In this document: piece by piece, positions 51,057 to 58,953 of the stretch
Position numbering within the stretch: the first letter of the stretch is position 1
How the letters are laid out: each line of letters starts with the position of its first letter
Assembly: GCF_902499115.1 (NCBI RefSeq)
Contig: NZ_CABVPN010000005.1
Location: forward strand, 62,001 to 126,000
DNA: 64,000 bases
Source of the DNA: Burkholderia diffusa
GTDB taxonomy: Bacteria; Pseudomonadota; Gammaproteobacteria; Burkholderiales; Burkholderiaceae
Reading direction: 5' to 3'
Notes under the pieces: generated by a model
What the model was told of the DNA's origin: nothing
Database searches by the model: none
Seen by the model: the letters and a program-made list of their open reading frames with translations, nothing else
Made by a program: the position numbers and the translations under genes

Positions 51057-52468
51057 AAGAGTCCGATTCGCGATTTCGCGGCTGGCTGCTGCGCGAGACC
51101 GGCATCGACCCCGATTCGCTCGGCAACGATTTCCTGAGCCGCGCGCTGACGGAGCGCGTGCAGGCGCTGCAGGGCGACGGCGAGCGGCTGCCGTCGGCGG
51201 CGCGGCCGCCCGTCACGCCGGAAGCGCTCGACGCCTACTGGCAGCAGCTCAACGCGTCGGCCGACGAACGGCGCGCGCTGATCGAACTGTTCATCGTGCC
51301 GGAGACGTGGTTCTTCCGCGATCGCGAGGCGTTCGCGACGCTCGCGCGGCTCGCGGCCGAGCGGCTTGCCGCGATGCCCGGGCGCGTGATCCGCGTGCTG
51401 AGCGCGCCGTGCTCGACCGGCGAGGAGCCGTATTCGGCGGCGATGGCGCTGCTCGACGCCGGGCTCGATCCGGCCAGCTTCACGATCGACGCGATCGACC
51501 TGAGCGCGCGCGCGATCGAACAGGCGCGGCTCGGCTGCTACGGGCGCAATGCGTTTCGCGGCACGACGACCGAGTTCCGCAGCCGCTACTTCACGCCGGT
51601 CGCCGACGGCTGGCTGCTCGACGAGCGCGTGCGCGCGTGCGTGCAGTTTCGCCAGGCGAACCTGGTCGAGCCGGGCTTCGACACGGGCATCCGCTACGAC
51701 TTCGTGTTCTGCCGCAACGTGCTGATCTATTTCGACCGCGACGCCCAGGACCGCGTGATCGATTCGCTAGAAAGCTCGCTCGCCGACGACGGCATGCTGT
51801 TCGTCGGCCCCGCCGAAACGGGCGTCGCGATGCGGCACGGGATGCGCTCGGCGCGCGTGCCGCTGGCGTTCGCGTTTCATCGCGCGCGCGGTGGTGCCGC
51901 GGCGGACGGCTATGCGGCACCGATGCCCGCGATCGCGCCGTACTGGCGCGGCGAGCGCTTCGCTGTGGTGCCGCCGGCCGCGACGCGCCCGCTGCTGGCC
52001 GTCGTGCCGCCGACGTGGAGCGATGCCGCGCCGTCGCGCGCCGCGTTCGCGCCGGCCGAGCGCCCGACGGCGCCCGAGCCGCGGGCCGACTGGCGCGTCG
52101 ACTCGCCGGCGCATGTGGCCAACGTGGCCGAGATGCCCGCGAAGGGGGCGCCGGTCGCCGACAGCGCCGCACCGACGCTCGAGGAAGCGCAGGCGCTGGC
52201 CAATGCGGGCGCATTCGACGAGGCCGAGCGCGTGCTCGCGCAGTTCTCCGCGCACGCCGGGCCGCACGCCGACGCGTTTTACCTGAACGGGCTGATCGCG
52301 GATGCGCGCGGACGCGTCGCGGAAGCGGGCGACTTCTACCGGAAGGCGCTGTATCTGCGGCCGACGCACCACGAAGCGCTGACGCATCTCGCGACCTTGC
52401 TCGACGTCGGCGGCGACGGCGCCGGCGCGCGATGGCTGCTCGAGCGTGCGCGGCGCTCGGCCGGATAA
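51053..52468 (+). CDS. wspC: CheR-type receptor methyltransferase WspC with TPR tail
   Basis: 471 residues. A CheR N-terminal helical domain (to about 75) precedes the SAM-dependent methyltransferase domain, with VLSAPCSTGEEPYSAAMALLD (SAM site) and FDFVFCRNVLIYFD-like YDFVFCRNVLIYF. A Pro/Ala-rich linker (about 280-370) and a C-terminal TPR-like segment (AQALANAGAFDEAERVLAQF, DAFYLNGLIADARGR, DFYRKALYLRPTHHEALTHLA) follow, the WspC architecture. It methylates glutamates of WspA and opposes WspF. ATG 51053 overlaps the wspB stop. Confidence 0.95.
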   Translation: MKESDSRFRGWLLRETGIDPDSLGNDFLSRALTERVQALQGDGERLPSAARPPVTPEALDAYWQQLNASADERRALIELFIVPETWFFRDREAFATLARLAAERLAAMPGRVIRVLSAPCSTGEEPYSAAMALLDAGLDPASFTIDAIDLSARAIEQARLGCYGRNAFRGTTTEFRSRYFTPVADGWLLDERVRACVQFRQANLVEPGFDTGIRYDFVFCRNVLIYFDRDAQDRVIDSLESSLADDGMLFVGPAETGVAMRHGMRSARVPLAFAFHRARGGAAADGYAAPMPAIAPYWRGERFAVVPPAATRPLLAVVPPTWSDAAPSRAAFAPAERPTAPEPRADWRVDSPAHVANVAEMPAKGAPVADSAAPTLEEAQALANAGAFDEAERVLAQFSAHAGPHADAFYLNGLIADARGRVAEAGDFYRKALYLRPTHHEALTHLATLLDVGGDGAGARWLLERARRSAG

Positions 52469-52513
52469 CGAGAATACGGGTTGGGAGCCGACATCGGGAT
52501 GACCGAGGAAAGA

Positions 52514-53218
52514 ATGAACCGCGACGCCGTTGCCACTGACGACACGACGATCGGCGTCGACGATTGCTGGAACCGGATTGGCACACGCGGCGACCGCTCG
52601 TGCGAGCGGCTGGCCGACTGCCTGCGCTGCCTGAACTGTCCGGTCTACGCGTATCACGCGGCGAAGCTGCTCGAACGCCCGCTCGCCATCGCCGAGATGG
52701 CCGACGCCACGCAGCGGATCAGCGCGTTCGACGCGACCCGCGCGCACGGCAAAGACGATACATGCCAGGCGGCGCTGGTGTTTCGCGTCGCCGACGAATG
52801 GCTCGCGCTGCCGATCGGTGTGCTGCGCGAGATCGCCGGCACGCGCCGGATCCATTCGCTGCCGTATCGCCGGCATTCGGCCGTGCGCGGCGTGGTCAAC
52901 ATTCGCGGCACGCTGCGCATCGCGATCTCGATCGGCGCGCTGCTCGGCCTCGACGCGGGCAAGGGGGGCAACGGCGGTGGCGACGGCCGTTTCACGCGGC
53001 TGCTGGTCGCCGCGCATCAGGGCGAGCCGGTCGTGTTTCCGGTCGACGAAGTCGAGGGCGTGCTGCGCTTCGGCGCATCCGAATGGGTGCCGGTGCCGGC
53101 GACGGTCGGGCGCGCGAGCGCCGGCCTGTCGCGCGGCGTGCTGTCGTGGCGTGGCAAGTCGGTAGGCCTGCTCGACGACGACCGGCTGTTCGACGCCGTG
53201 ACACGGAGCATGCGATGA
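52514..53218 (+). CDS. wspD: Second CheW-like coupling protein WspD
   Basis: 234 residues from ATG 52514, chosen because GAGGAAAG lies 3-10 bases upstream; ATG 52499 and TTG 52481 are in frame too. The N-terminal extension has a Cys-rich patch (CERLADCLRCLNCPVY) found in WspD-type proteins. The CheW domain follows: ALVFRVADEWLALPIGVLREIAGTRRIHSLPYR, GVVNIRGTLRIAISIGALLGL and PVDEVEGVLRF. The stop overlaps the wspE start (ATGA). Confidence 0.92.
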   Translation: MNRDAVATDDTTIGVDDCWNRIGTRGDRSCERLADCLRCLNCPVYAYHAAKLLERPLAIAEMADATQRISAFDATRAHGKDDTCQAALVFRVADEWLALPIGVLREIAGTRRIHSLPYRRHSAVRGVVNIRGTLRIAISIGALLGLDAGKGGNGGGDGRFTRLLVAAHQGEPVVFPVDEVEGVLRFGASEWVPVPATVGRASAGLSRGVLSWRGKSVGLLDDDRLFDAVTRSMR

Positions 53219-55536
53219 GCGGCGATGACGATCTGAGCCACCTGTCGCTGCTCGAGCTGTATCGCGAGGAGACGCGCACGCAGACCCAGGCGCTGTCGGA
53301 ACGCCTGCTCGCGCTCGAGTCGGGCGAGCCCGACTCCGTCGCGCTCGAGGCGTGCATGCGCGCCGCGCATTCGCTGAAGGGTGCCGCACGCATCGTCGGC
53401 GTGCCGCTCGGTGTCGACATCGCGGGGCGCATGGAAGAATGCTTCGTCGCCGCGCAGGCCGGCACGATCGCGCTGACGGCCACGCACGTCGATGTACTGC
53501 TCGCCGGTGTCGACCTGCTGGTGCGCGTCGCCGATCCGGAGGCGGCGCCGGTGTCGTCGACCGAGATCGAGGCGTTCGCGCTGGCGCTGACAGGTGCCGA
53601 CGGCGCGCACGCGATGCCGGTCTCGGCCTCGGCCCCGGCGTTCGCGCCGCCGCCGGCACCGCCGTTCGTCGTGCCGCTTCGCGAGCACGACGGCGCCGCG
53701 AACGAATCCGTGGGGGCCGGCGCCGCGGTGCCGCCGCTCGCGGTGTCGGCGGCCGTGCCCGATCCGGTCCAGGCGGGCCGCGCGGCCGGCGCGGGTGCAA
53801 TGCGCCGCGTGCGGGCCGATACGCTGAACCGGCTGCTGAGCCTGTCCGGCGAGTCGCTCGTCGAATCGCGCTGGCTCAAGCCGTTCGCGGAGTCGATGCT
53901 GCGCGTGAAGCGCGCGCAGCGCGATGCGGCCCGGTCGCTCGATCTGTTGTACGAACAGTTTGCCGACGATCTCGACGCGGGCGTGCTCGCGTCGGTGAAC
54001 GAAGTGCGGCACATGCTCAACGACCTGCAGCGCTCGCTCGCCGAGCGCATGGACGAATTCGATCGCTTCGAGCGGCGCAGCACGCACATCGCCGAGCAGC
54101 TGTACGACGAGGCGCTGCAATGCCGGATGCGGCCGTTCGGCGACGCGACGCGCGCGTATCCGCGCATCGTGCGCGATCTCGCGCGCTCGCTCGGCAAGCA
54201 GGTGCGTTTCTCGATCGTCGGCGAAGGCACGCAGGTCGATCGCGACATCCTCGACCTGCTCGACGCGCCGCTCGGCCACCTGCTGCGCAACGCGATCGAT
54301 CACGGCGTCGAATCGCCCGACGCGCGCCGGGCGCGCGGCAAGGCGGCCGAGGCGAGCGTCACCCTGGAGGCGCGCCACAGCGCCGGCTCGCTGCTCGTCA
54401 GCGTGATCGACGACGGGCCGGGCGTGGACATGGATGCGTTGCGCGCGGCGGTCGTGCGCCAGCGCCTGACCGACGACGAGACGGCCGCGCGGCTGTCCGA
54501 TCCCGAACTGCTCGAATTCCTGCTGCTGCCGGGCTTCTCGATGCGCGATGCGGTGACCGACGTGTCGGGGCGCGGCGTCGGCCTCGACGCCGTGCAGGAA
54601 ATGGTGCGCGGCGTGCGCGGCGCGGTGCGCATCTTCAACGAGCCTGGCGCGGGCATGCGCTTCGTGCTGCAGCTGCCGCTCACGCTGTCGGTGATCCGCA
54701 GCCTGCTGGTCGAGGTCGGTGGCGAGCCGTACGCGTTTCCGCTTGCGCACGTGCGCCGCACGCTCGAACTCGCGCACGACGATATCGACGTACTCGAAGG
54801 GCAGCCGCATTTCCCGTTCGACGGCCGGCGCGCAGGCCTCGTCGCCGCACACCAGTTGCTCGACGCGGGCGAGCCCGACGTCGCCCGCACGAGCACGGCG
54901 GTCGTGGTCGTCGGCGGGGAACCCGAGCTGTATGGCGTCGCGGTCGACCGCTTCCTCGGGGAGCGGATGCTCGTCGTGCAGCCGCTCGACAGCCGCCTGC
55001 ACAAGATCCAGAACATCGCGGCCGGCGCGCTGCTCGAGAACGGCGACCCGGTGCTGATCGTCGACGTCGAGGACCTGATCCGCTCGGTCGACAAGCTCGT
55101 GCGTGGCGGGCAGCTCGCGCGGCTCACGCGTGATCCGCAACTCGCGCTCGTCGATCGCCGCCGCCGCGTACTCGTCGTCGACGATTCGCTGACGGTGCGC
55201 GAGCTCGAGCGCAAGCTGCTGGAAAAGCGCGGCTACGACGTGACGGTCGCGGTCGACGGGATGGAGGGCTGGAACGCGGTGCGCAGCGACGCGTTCGATC
55301 TCGTCGTCACCGACGTCGACATGCCGCGCATGGACGGCATCGAACTCGTCACGCTGATCAAGAACGACCCGATGCTCAAGCGCGTGCCGGTGATGATCGT
55401 GTCGTACAAGGATCGCGACGAGGATCGCCGGCGCGGGCTCGATGCCGGCGCCGATTACTACCTCGCGAAGAGCAGTTTCCACGACGAGGCGCTGCTCGAT
55501 GCGGTGCACGACCTGATCGGGGACGCACGCGGATGA
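53215..55536 (+). CDS. wspE: CheA-type histidine kinase with C-terminal receiver, WspE
   Basis: 773 residues. An HPt domain with phospho-acceptor H52 (MRAAHSLKGAARIVG) is followed by a Pro/Ala-rich linker (about 130-195), dimerisation and ATPase domains (HLLRNAIDHGVESPDARR, VSGRGVGLDAVQEMV, GAGMRFVLQLPLTL) and a CheW-like regulatory domain. A receiver follows from about 650, with VVDDSLTVRELERKLL and DLVVTDVDMPRMDG. It phosphorylates the system's output and WspF. The output here is presumed to be WspHRR since no wspR is adjacent. It overlaps wspD and wspF by 4 bases each. Confidence 0.96.
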   Translation: MSGDDDLSHLSLLELYREETRTQTQALSERLLALESGEPDSVALEACMRAAHSLKGAARIVGVPLGVDIAGRMEECFVAAQAGTIALTATHVDVLLAGVDLLVRVADPEAAPVSSTEIEAFALALTGADGAHAMPVSASAPAFAPPPAPPFVVPLREHDGAANESVGAGAAVPPLAVSAAVPDPVQAGRAAGAGAMRRVRADTLNRLLSLSGESLVESRWLKPFAESMLRVKRAQRDAARSLDLLYEQFADDLDAGVLASVNEVRHMLNDLQRSLAERMDEFDRFERRSTHIAEQLYDEALQCRMRPFGDATRAYPRIVRDLARSLGKQVRFSIVGEGTQVDRDILDLLDAPLGHLLRNAIDHGVESPDARRARGKAAEASVTLEARHSAGSLLVSVIDDGPGVDMDALRAAVVRQRLTDDETAARLSDPELLEFLLLPGFSMRDAVTDVSGRGVGLDAVQEMVRGVRGAVRIFNEPGAGMRFVLQLPLTLSVIRSLLVEVGGEPYAFPLAHVRRTLELAHDDIDVLEGQPHFPFDGRRAGLVAAHQLLDAGEPDVARTSTAVVVVGGEPELYGVAVDRFLGERMLVVQPLDSRLHKIQNIAAGALLENGDPVLIVDVEDLIRSVDKLVRGGQLARLTRDPQLALVDRRRRVLVVDDSLTVRELERKLLEKRGYDVTVAVDGMEGWNAVRSDAFDLVVTDVDMPRMDGIELVTLIKNDPMLKRVPVMIVSYKDRDEDRRRGLDAGADYYLAKSSFHDEALLDAVHDLIGDARG

Positions 55537-56552
55537 ACATCGGCATCGTCAACGATCTGCCTCTGGCCGTCGAGGCGCTGCGCCGCGTGCTCGCGCTGCG
55601 CACGGACCACCGCGTGCTGTGGGTCGCGACCGACGGCGACGAGGCCGTGGATTTCTGCATTGCCCATCCGCCCGATCTCGTGCTGATGGATCTCGTGATG
55701 CCGAAGGTCGACGGCGTGGAGGCGACACGGCAGATCATGGCGCGCGCGCCGTGCGCGATCCTGATCGTGACGGTCAGCGTCAGCGCGAACACGTCGTCGG
55801 TCTACGAGGCGATGGGTGCCGGCGCGCTCGATGCGGTCGACACGCCGACGCTCGCGCTCGGGCTGTCGACCGACGCGTCGCCGCAGGCGCTGCTCGCGAA
55901 GATCGACCAGATCGGCCGGCTGCTCGAAAGCCGGACCGTGACGCTCGTGCCGCCCGGCCCGGCCCCCACGCGCCGCTTGCCGACGCTCGTCGCGATCGGC
56001 GCGTCGGCGGGCGGGCCGACCGCGCTCACCGCGCTGCTGCGTGCGCTGCCGGCCGATTTTCCGGCTGCACTCGTGATCGTGCAGCACGTCGACCAGGCGT
56101 TCGCGGTCGGCATGGCGGAGTGGCTCGACGGCTATACGCAGCTGCCCGTGCGTGTCGCGGGGGAGGGCAGTGTGCCGCGGGCGGGCGAGGTGCTGCTCGC
56201 GGCGACCAACGATCACCTGTACATGTCGCCGCGCGGCGTGCTCGGCTATACGCGGCATCCGGCCGAGACGCCGTACCGGCCGTCGATCGACGTGTTCTTC
56301 AACAGCGTCGCCGACGGCTGGCAGGGCGATGCGCTCGGCGTGCTGCTGACCGGAATGGGCCGCGACGGGGCGCTGGGGCTGAAGGCGATGCGCGCGAAGG
56401 GTTGCTACACGATCGCGCAGGACGAGGCGACGAGCGCCGTCTACGGGATGCCGAAGGCGGCCGCGGCGATCGGTGCCGCATCGGCGATCCTGCCGCTCGA
56501 GCGAATCGCGCCGCAGCTGATCTCGCGCGTGACGCGCATGCCGCGCGACTGA
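55533..56552 (+). CDS. wspF: CheB-type methylesterase WspF
   Basis: 339 residues. Receiver domain with D53 (LVLMDLVMPKVDG), linker, and methylesterase domain with catalytic S158 (AIGASAGGPTAL), H185 (VIVQHVDQAF) and D278 (TGMGRDGAL). It removes methyl groups from WspA and so resets signalling; loss of wspF is known in Pseudomonas and Burkholderia to lock the system on and give wrinkly, biofilm-rich colonies. It is the last gene of wspABCDEF. The next gene is the fluoride riboswitch/antiporter unit, not a GGDEF gene. Confidence 0.96.
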   Translation: MNIGIVNDLPLAVEALRRVLALRTDHRVLWVATDGDEAVDFCIAHPPDLVLMDLVMPKVDGVEATRQIMARAPCAILIVTVSVSANTSSVYEAMGAGALDAVDTPTLALGLSTDASPQALLAKIDQIGRLLESRTVTLVPPGPAPTRRLPTLVAIGASAGGPTALTALLRALPADFPAALVIVQHVDQAFAVGMAEWLDGYTQLPVRVAGEGSVPRAGEVLLAATNDHLYMSPRGVLGYTRHPAETPYRPSIDVFFNSVADGWQGDALGVLLTGMGRDGALGLKAMRAKGCYTIAQDEATSAVYGMPKAAAAIGAASAILPLERIAPQLISRVTRMPRD

Positions 56553-56605
56553 CGGCGCGTGGCGGCCCCGGCGGGGCTGCATTGCGCGCGCCGCGCGGCG
56601 TCGCG

Positions 56606-56611
56606 TACAAT
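56606..56611 (+). promoter_or_regulatory. Likely -10 box of the fluoride-responsive transcript
   Basis: TACAAT at 56606-56611, with TTGCGC 18 bases upstream (56582-56587). Transcription would start about 56618, directly before the riboswitch aptamer. Confidence 0.45.
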
Positions 56612-56619
56612 TGCCGCCT

Positions 56620-56740
56620 GCGGAGATGGCATGCCTCCCTGCGGTCGATCCCGGCGCGTCGCGCGCGGCTCGGCCCTCAACCGCCGGTGACCCGGCTGAT
56701 GATGCCTGCGTGTTCCTGGGTTGTCAGGAGGTCGCAGGCC
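56620..56740 (+). promoter_or_regulatory. Fluoride riboswitch (crcB motif) with candidate expression platform
   Basis: P1 hairpin GGAG-AUGGCAUGC-CUCC spans 56622-56638. Its loop GGCAU (56628-56632) can form the pseudoknot with AUGCC (56702-56706). A second stem, GCCGG (56683-56687) with CCGGC (56692-56696), is followed by the diagnostic UGAUG and then AUGCCUGC (consensus ...GGCUGAUG-AYGCCURC). About 40 variable bases lie between the stems. The 3' aptamer strand GCCTGCG (56704-56710) pairs perfectly with CGCAGGC (56733-56739), a hairpin that excludes the pseudoknot. This is therefore a plausible ligand-controlled switch. It precedes a CLC-F type antiporter gene, a known crcB-motif partner. Confidence 0.85.
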
Positions 56741-56794
56741 GTCCATGCGGTATTCTGCCGCCCAGGTTTTGATGTCCCGTCGAATCTGGAAATC

Positions 56795-58036
56795 ATGTTT
56801 TTCTCGACTTCTGCCGATTTTTTCGCGACCGTGCGCTACGTGTGCCGCTGGCTCGCGCTCTCCGCCCTGCTTGGTGCGCTGGCCGGCACGGCTTCCGCGT
56901 GGTTCCTGATCGCGCTCGAGTGGGCGACCGGCACGCGTGTCGCGCATCCGTGGCTGTTGTGGGGACTGCCGGCAGCCGGTTTCGCGACCGGCTGGGTCTA
57001 CCACCGGTTCGGCCAGTCGGTCGCGCGCGGCAACAACCTGCTGATCGACGAAATTCACGACCCGAAGGCGCTCGTGCCGAAGCGGATGGCGCCGCTCGTG
57101 CTCGTCGCGACCGTCGTCACGCACCTGTTCGGCGGGTCGGCGGGCCGCGAGGGCACGGCCGTGCAGATGGGCGGCGCGCTCGCCGATCGCGTCACGCACC
57201 TGTTCGGGCTCGATCGCGAGCATCGGCGCGTGCTGCTGATGGGCGGCATCGCGGCCGGGTTCTCGTCGGTATTCGGCACGCCGCTCGCGGGCGCCGTGTT
57301 CGGGCTCGAGGTGCTCGCGATCGGCCGCGTGCGGTACGACGCGCTGCTGACCTGCGTCGCGTCGGCGATCGTCGCGGACATCGTGTGCCGCGCGTGGGGC
57401 GTGCATCACACCGTTTATGCGATTCCGTTCGTGCCGGCCGTGTCGGCCTCGGGGTTGATCGCGACGGTCGTCGCGGGTGTCGCGTTCGGCGTCGTCGGCC
57501 GGCTGTTCGCGTTCGCGACGCATGCGCTGAGCGCATGGTTTCGCCGCGTCGTGCGCTACGCGCCGCTGCAGCCGGTGCTCGGCGGCGCGCTCGTGGCGGT
57601 GGCCGCCACCGTGCTGAAGGTGCCGCAGTATCTCGGGCTCGGGATCCCGACGATCGAGGCCGCGTTTCACGGGCCGCTGCCGGCTTACGATTTCGCGGGC
57701 AAGTTCGCGTTTACCGTCGTCACGCTCGCGTCGGGATTCAAGGGCGGCGAAGTGACGCCGCTGTTCTATATCGGCGCGACGCTCGGCAACGCGCTCGGCC
57801 AGGTGCTCGCGCTGCCGGTGCCGGTGCTCGCGGGGCTCGGCTTCGTCGCGGTGTTCGCGGGCGCGGCCAACACGCCGGTCGCGTCGACGATCATGGCGAT
57901 CGAACTGTTCGGCGCGGATATCGGCGTCTATGCGATCGTCGCCTGCGTGGTCGCCTATCTGTTTTCCGGACACGCGGGGATTTATCGATCGCAGCGGGTG
58001 GCGGTGGGGAAGGGGGCGCGGGTGGAGGCGGACTGA
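56795..58036 (+). CDS. CLC-F type fluoride/proton antiporter
   Basis: 413 residues, CLC-family membrane protein without CBS domains. It carries the marks of the fluoride-selective CLC-F clade. GNNLLIDEI (79-87) replaces the chloride-channel GSGIP motif, the gating glutamate is E119 in SAGREGTAVQMG, and GFKGGEVTPLF (E319-V320-T321) replaces GGIFAP. It expels cytoplasmic fluoride in exchange for protons. The upstream fluoride riboswitch strongly supports this. ATG 56795 begins MFFSTSADFF before the first helix; the ribosome site is weak (TGGA). It would usually be annotated simply as a voltage-gated chloride channel. Confidence 0.92.
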   Translation: MFFSTSADFFATVRYVCRWLALSALLGALAGTASAWFLIALEWATGTRVAHPWLLWGLPAAGFATGWVYHRFGQSVARGNNLLIDEIHDPKALVPKRMAPLVLVATVVTHLFGGSAGREGTAVQMGGALADRVTHLFGLDREHRRVLLMGGIAAGFSSVFGTPLAGAVFGLEVLAIGRVRYDALLTCVASAIVADIVCRAWGVHHTVYAIPFVPAVSASGLIATVVAGVAFGVVGRLFAFATHALSAWFRRVVRYAPLQPVLGGALVAVAATVLKVPQYLGLGIPTIEAAFHGPLPAYDFAGKFAFTVVTLASGFKGGEVTPLFYIGATLGNALGQVLALPVPVLAGLGFVAVFAGAANTPVASTIMAIELFGADIGVYAIVACVVAYLFSGHAGIYRSQRVAVGKGARVEAD

Positions 58037-58083
58037 CGGCGCGGGCGGGGCGGCCGACCTCGGTATGTCGACGGAAACGGACA

Positions 58084-58108
58084 CCCGGTGATCGCGCCGA
58101 TCACCGGG
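58084..58108. terminator. Perfect hairpin between convergent genes
   Basis: CCCGGTGATC (58084-58093) and GATCACCGGG (58099-58108) form a perfect 10-bp stem in the gap between the convergent antiporter and riboflavin synthase genes. No clear T-run is on either side, so it is a weaker terminator candidate. Confidence 0.4.
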
Positions 58109-58123
58109 AACGGGGCGCGTCCG

Positions 58124-58837
58124 TCACGCCTTCGGCAGTTTCGCGACGTTGCGCGCGAGCAGTTCCTCGATGTCGATGCCTTTCTCCGCGAGCAAGGTCG
58201 TCACGACACCGGTCAGTTCCCCGAGCGTTTCCTTGACCGACTCCCGGATCGTATCCACGACGACCTGGGTGCTGCGCTCGATCTCGATATTGACCTTGTC
58301 GTTGACGCCTTTGGCGTCGAAGGTGGTCGCGCGTCGCGTTTCCGGAATCAGCCAGACTTCGAACCACCCTTCGTCGCGATTGACGTCCGATACGGTGAGG
58401 CTGCAGCCGTTGATCGCGATATAGCCCTTCGCGAACACATAGCGCTTGAAATCGGCCGGCACGCCGATGCGGATCATCCGGTTGTGTTCGGACGACGCGA
58501 TATGCAGGATGGTCCCCATGAAGTCGACGTGACCGGACAGCGGATGCCCGCCGATTTCCGCGCCGTCCTTCGCGGCCCGTTCCACGTTGACCCGGGCGCC
58601 GGTCGTCAGGTCGGCGAGCGTGGTGATTCTCAGGCTCGGCAACATCACGTCGAAGTCGATCAGCAGCGGCGAGTGGATGGTCGTCACCGTCAGGCAGACG
58701 CCGTCGACCGAGACGCTCGCGCCGATCTCGATGTCGGTGGTGAACCGCTCGGGGAATTCGATGCTGAACGTTCTCAGTTCGCCGTGATCCTTGATGGCCT
58801 TGATGACGCCAACACCCTGAACAATGCCTGTAAACAT
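58124..58837 (-). CDS. ribE: Riboflavin synthase, alpha-type
   Basis: 237 residues with the two homologous lumazine-binding barrels of riboflavin synthase. Barrel 1 is MFTGIVQGVGVIKAI ... GASVSVDGVCLTVT and barrel 2 is GGHPLSGHVDFMGTI ... YIAINGCSLTVSDV. LIPETRRATTF and VNIEIERSTQVVVDTI follow. It dismutates two 6,7-dimethyl-8-ribityllumazine molecules to riboflavin in the cytoplasm. The C-terminal tail is about 25 residues longer than in E. coli. It stands away from any rib operon, so it is probably an additional copy; no FMN riboswitch signature was found upstream. ATG 58837 begins the invariant MFTGIV start. Confidence 0.92.
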   Translation of the reverse strand: MFTGIVQGVGVIKAIKDHGELRTFSIEFPERFTTDIEIGASVSVDGVCLTVTTIHSPLLIDFDVMLPSLRITTLADLTTGARVNVERAAKDGAEIGGHPLSGHVDFMGTILHIASSEHNRMIRIGVPADFKRYVFAKGYIAINGCSLTVSDVNRDEGWFEVWLIPETRRATTFDAKGVNDKVNIEIERSTQVVVDTIRESVKETLGELTGVVTTLLAEKGIDIEELLARNVAKLPKA

Positions 58838-58953
58838 GATCCGCCTTTGGTCGCAAATTGCCTGGCCGGTATGATAAGTGATCGCGGCGGGTGGCGTCGG
58901 GGCCGGAAGCGCGGTGGCAGTGCACCGCACGTCCGGCCGCAACCGGGTCGCCA

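Noticed and set aside
58838..58953. Possible FMN riboswitch upstream of riboflavin synthase
   Set aside because: None of the conserved FMN-element blocks could be found on the minus strand.
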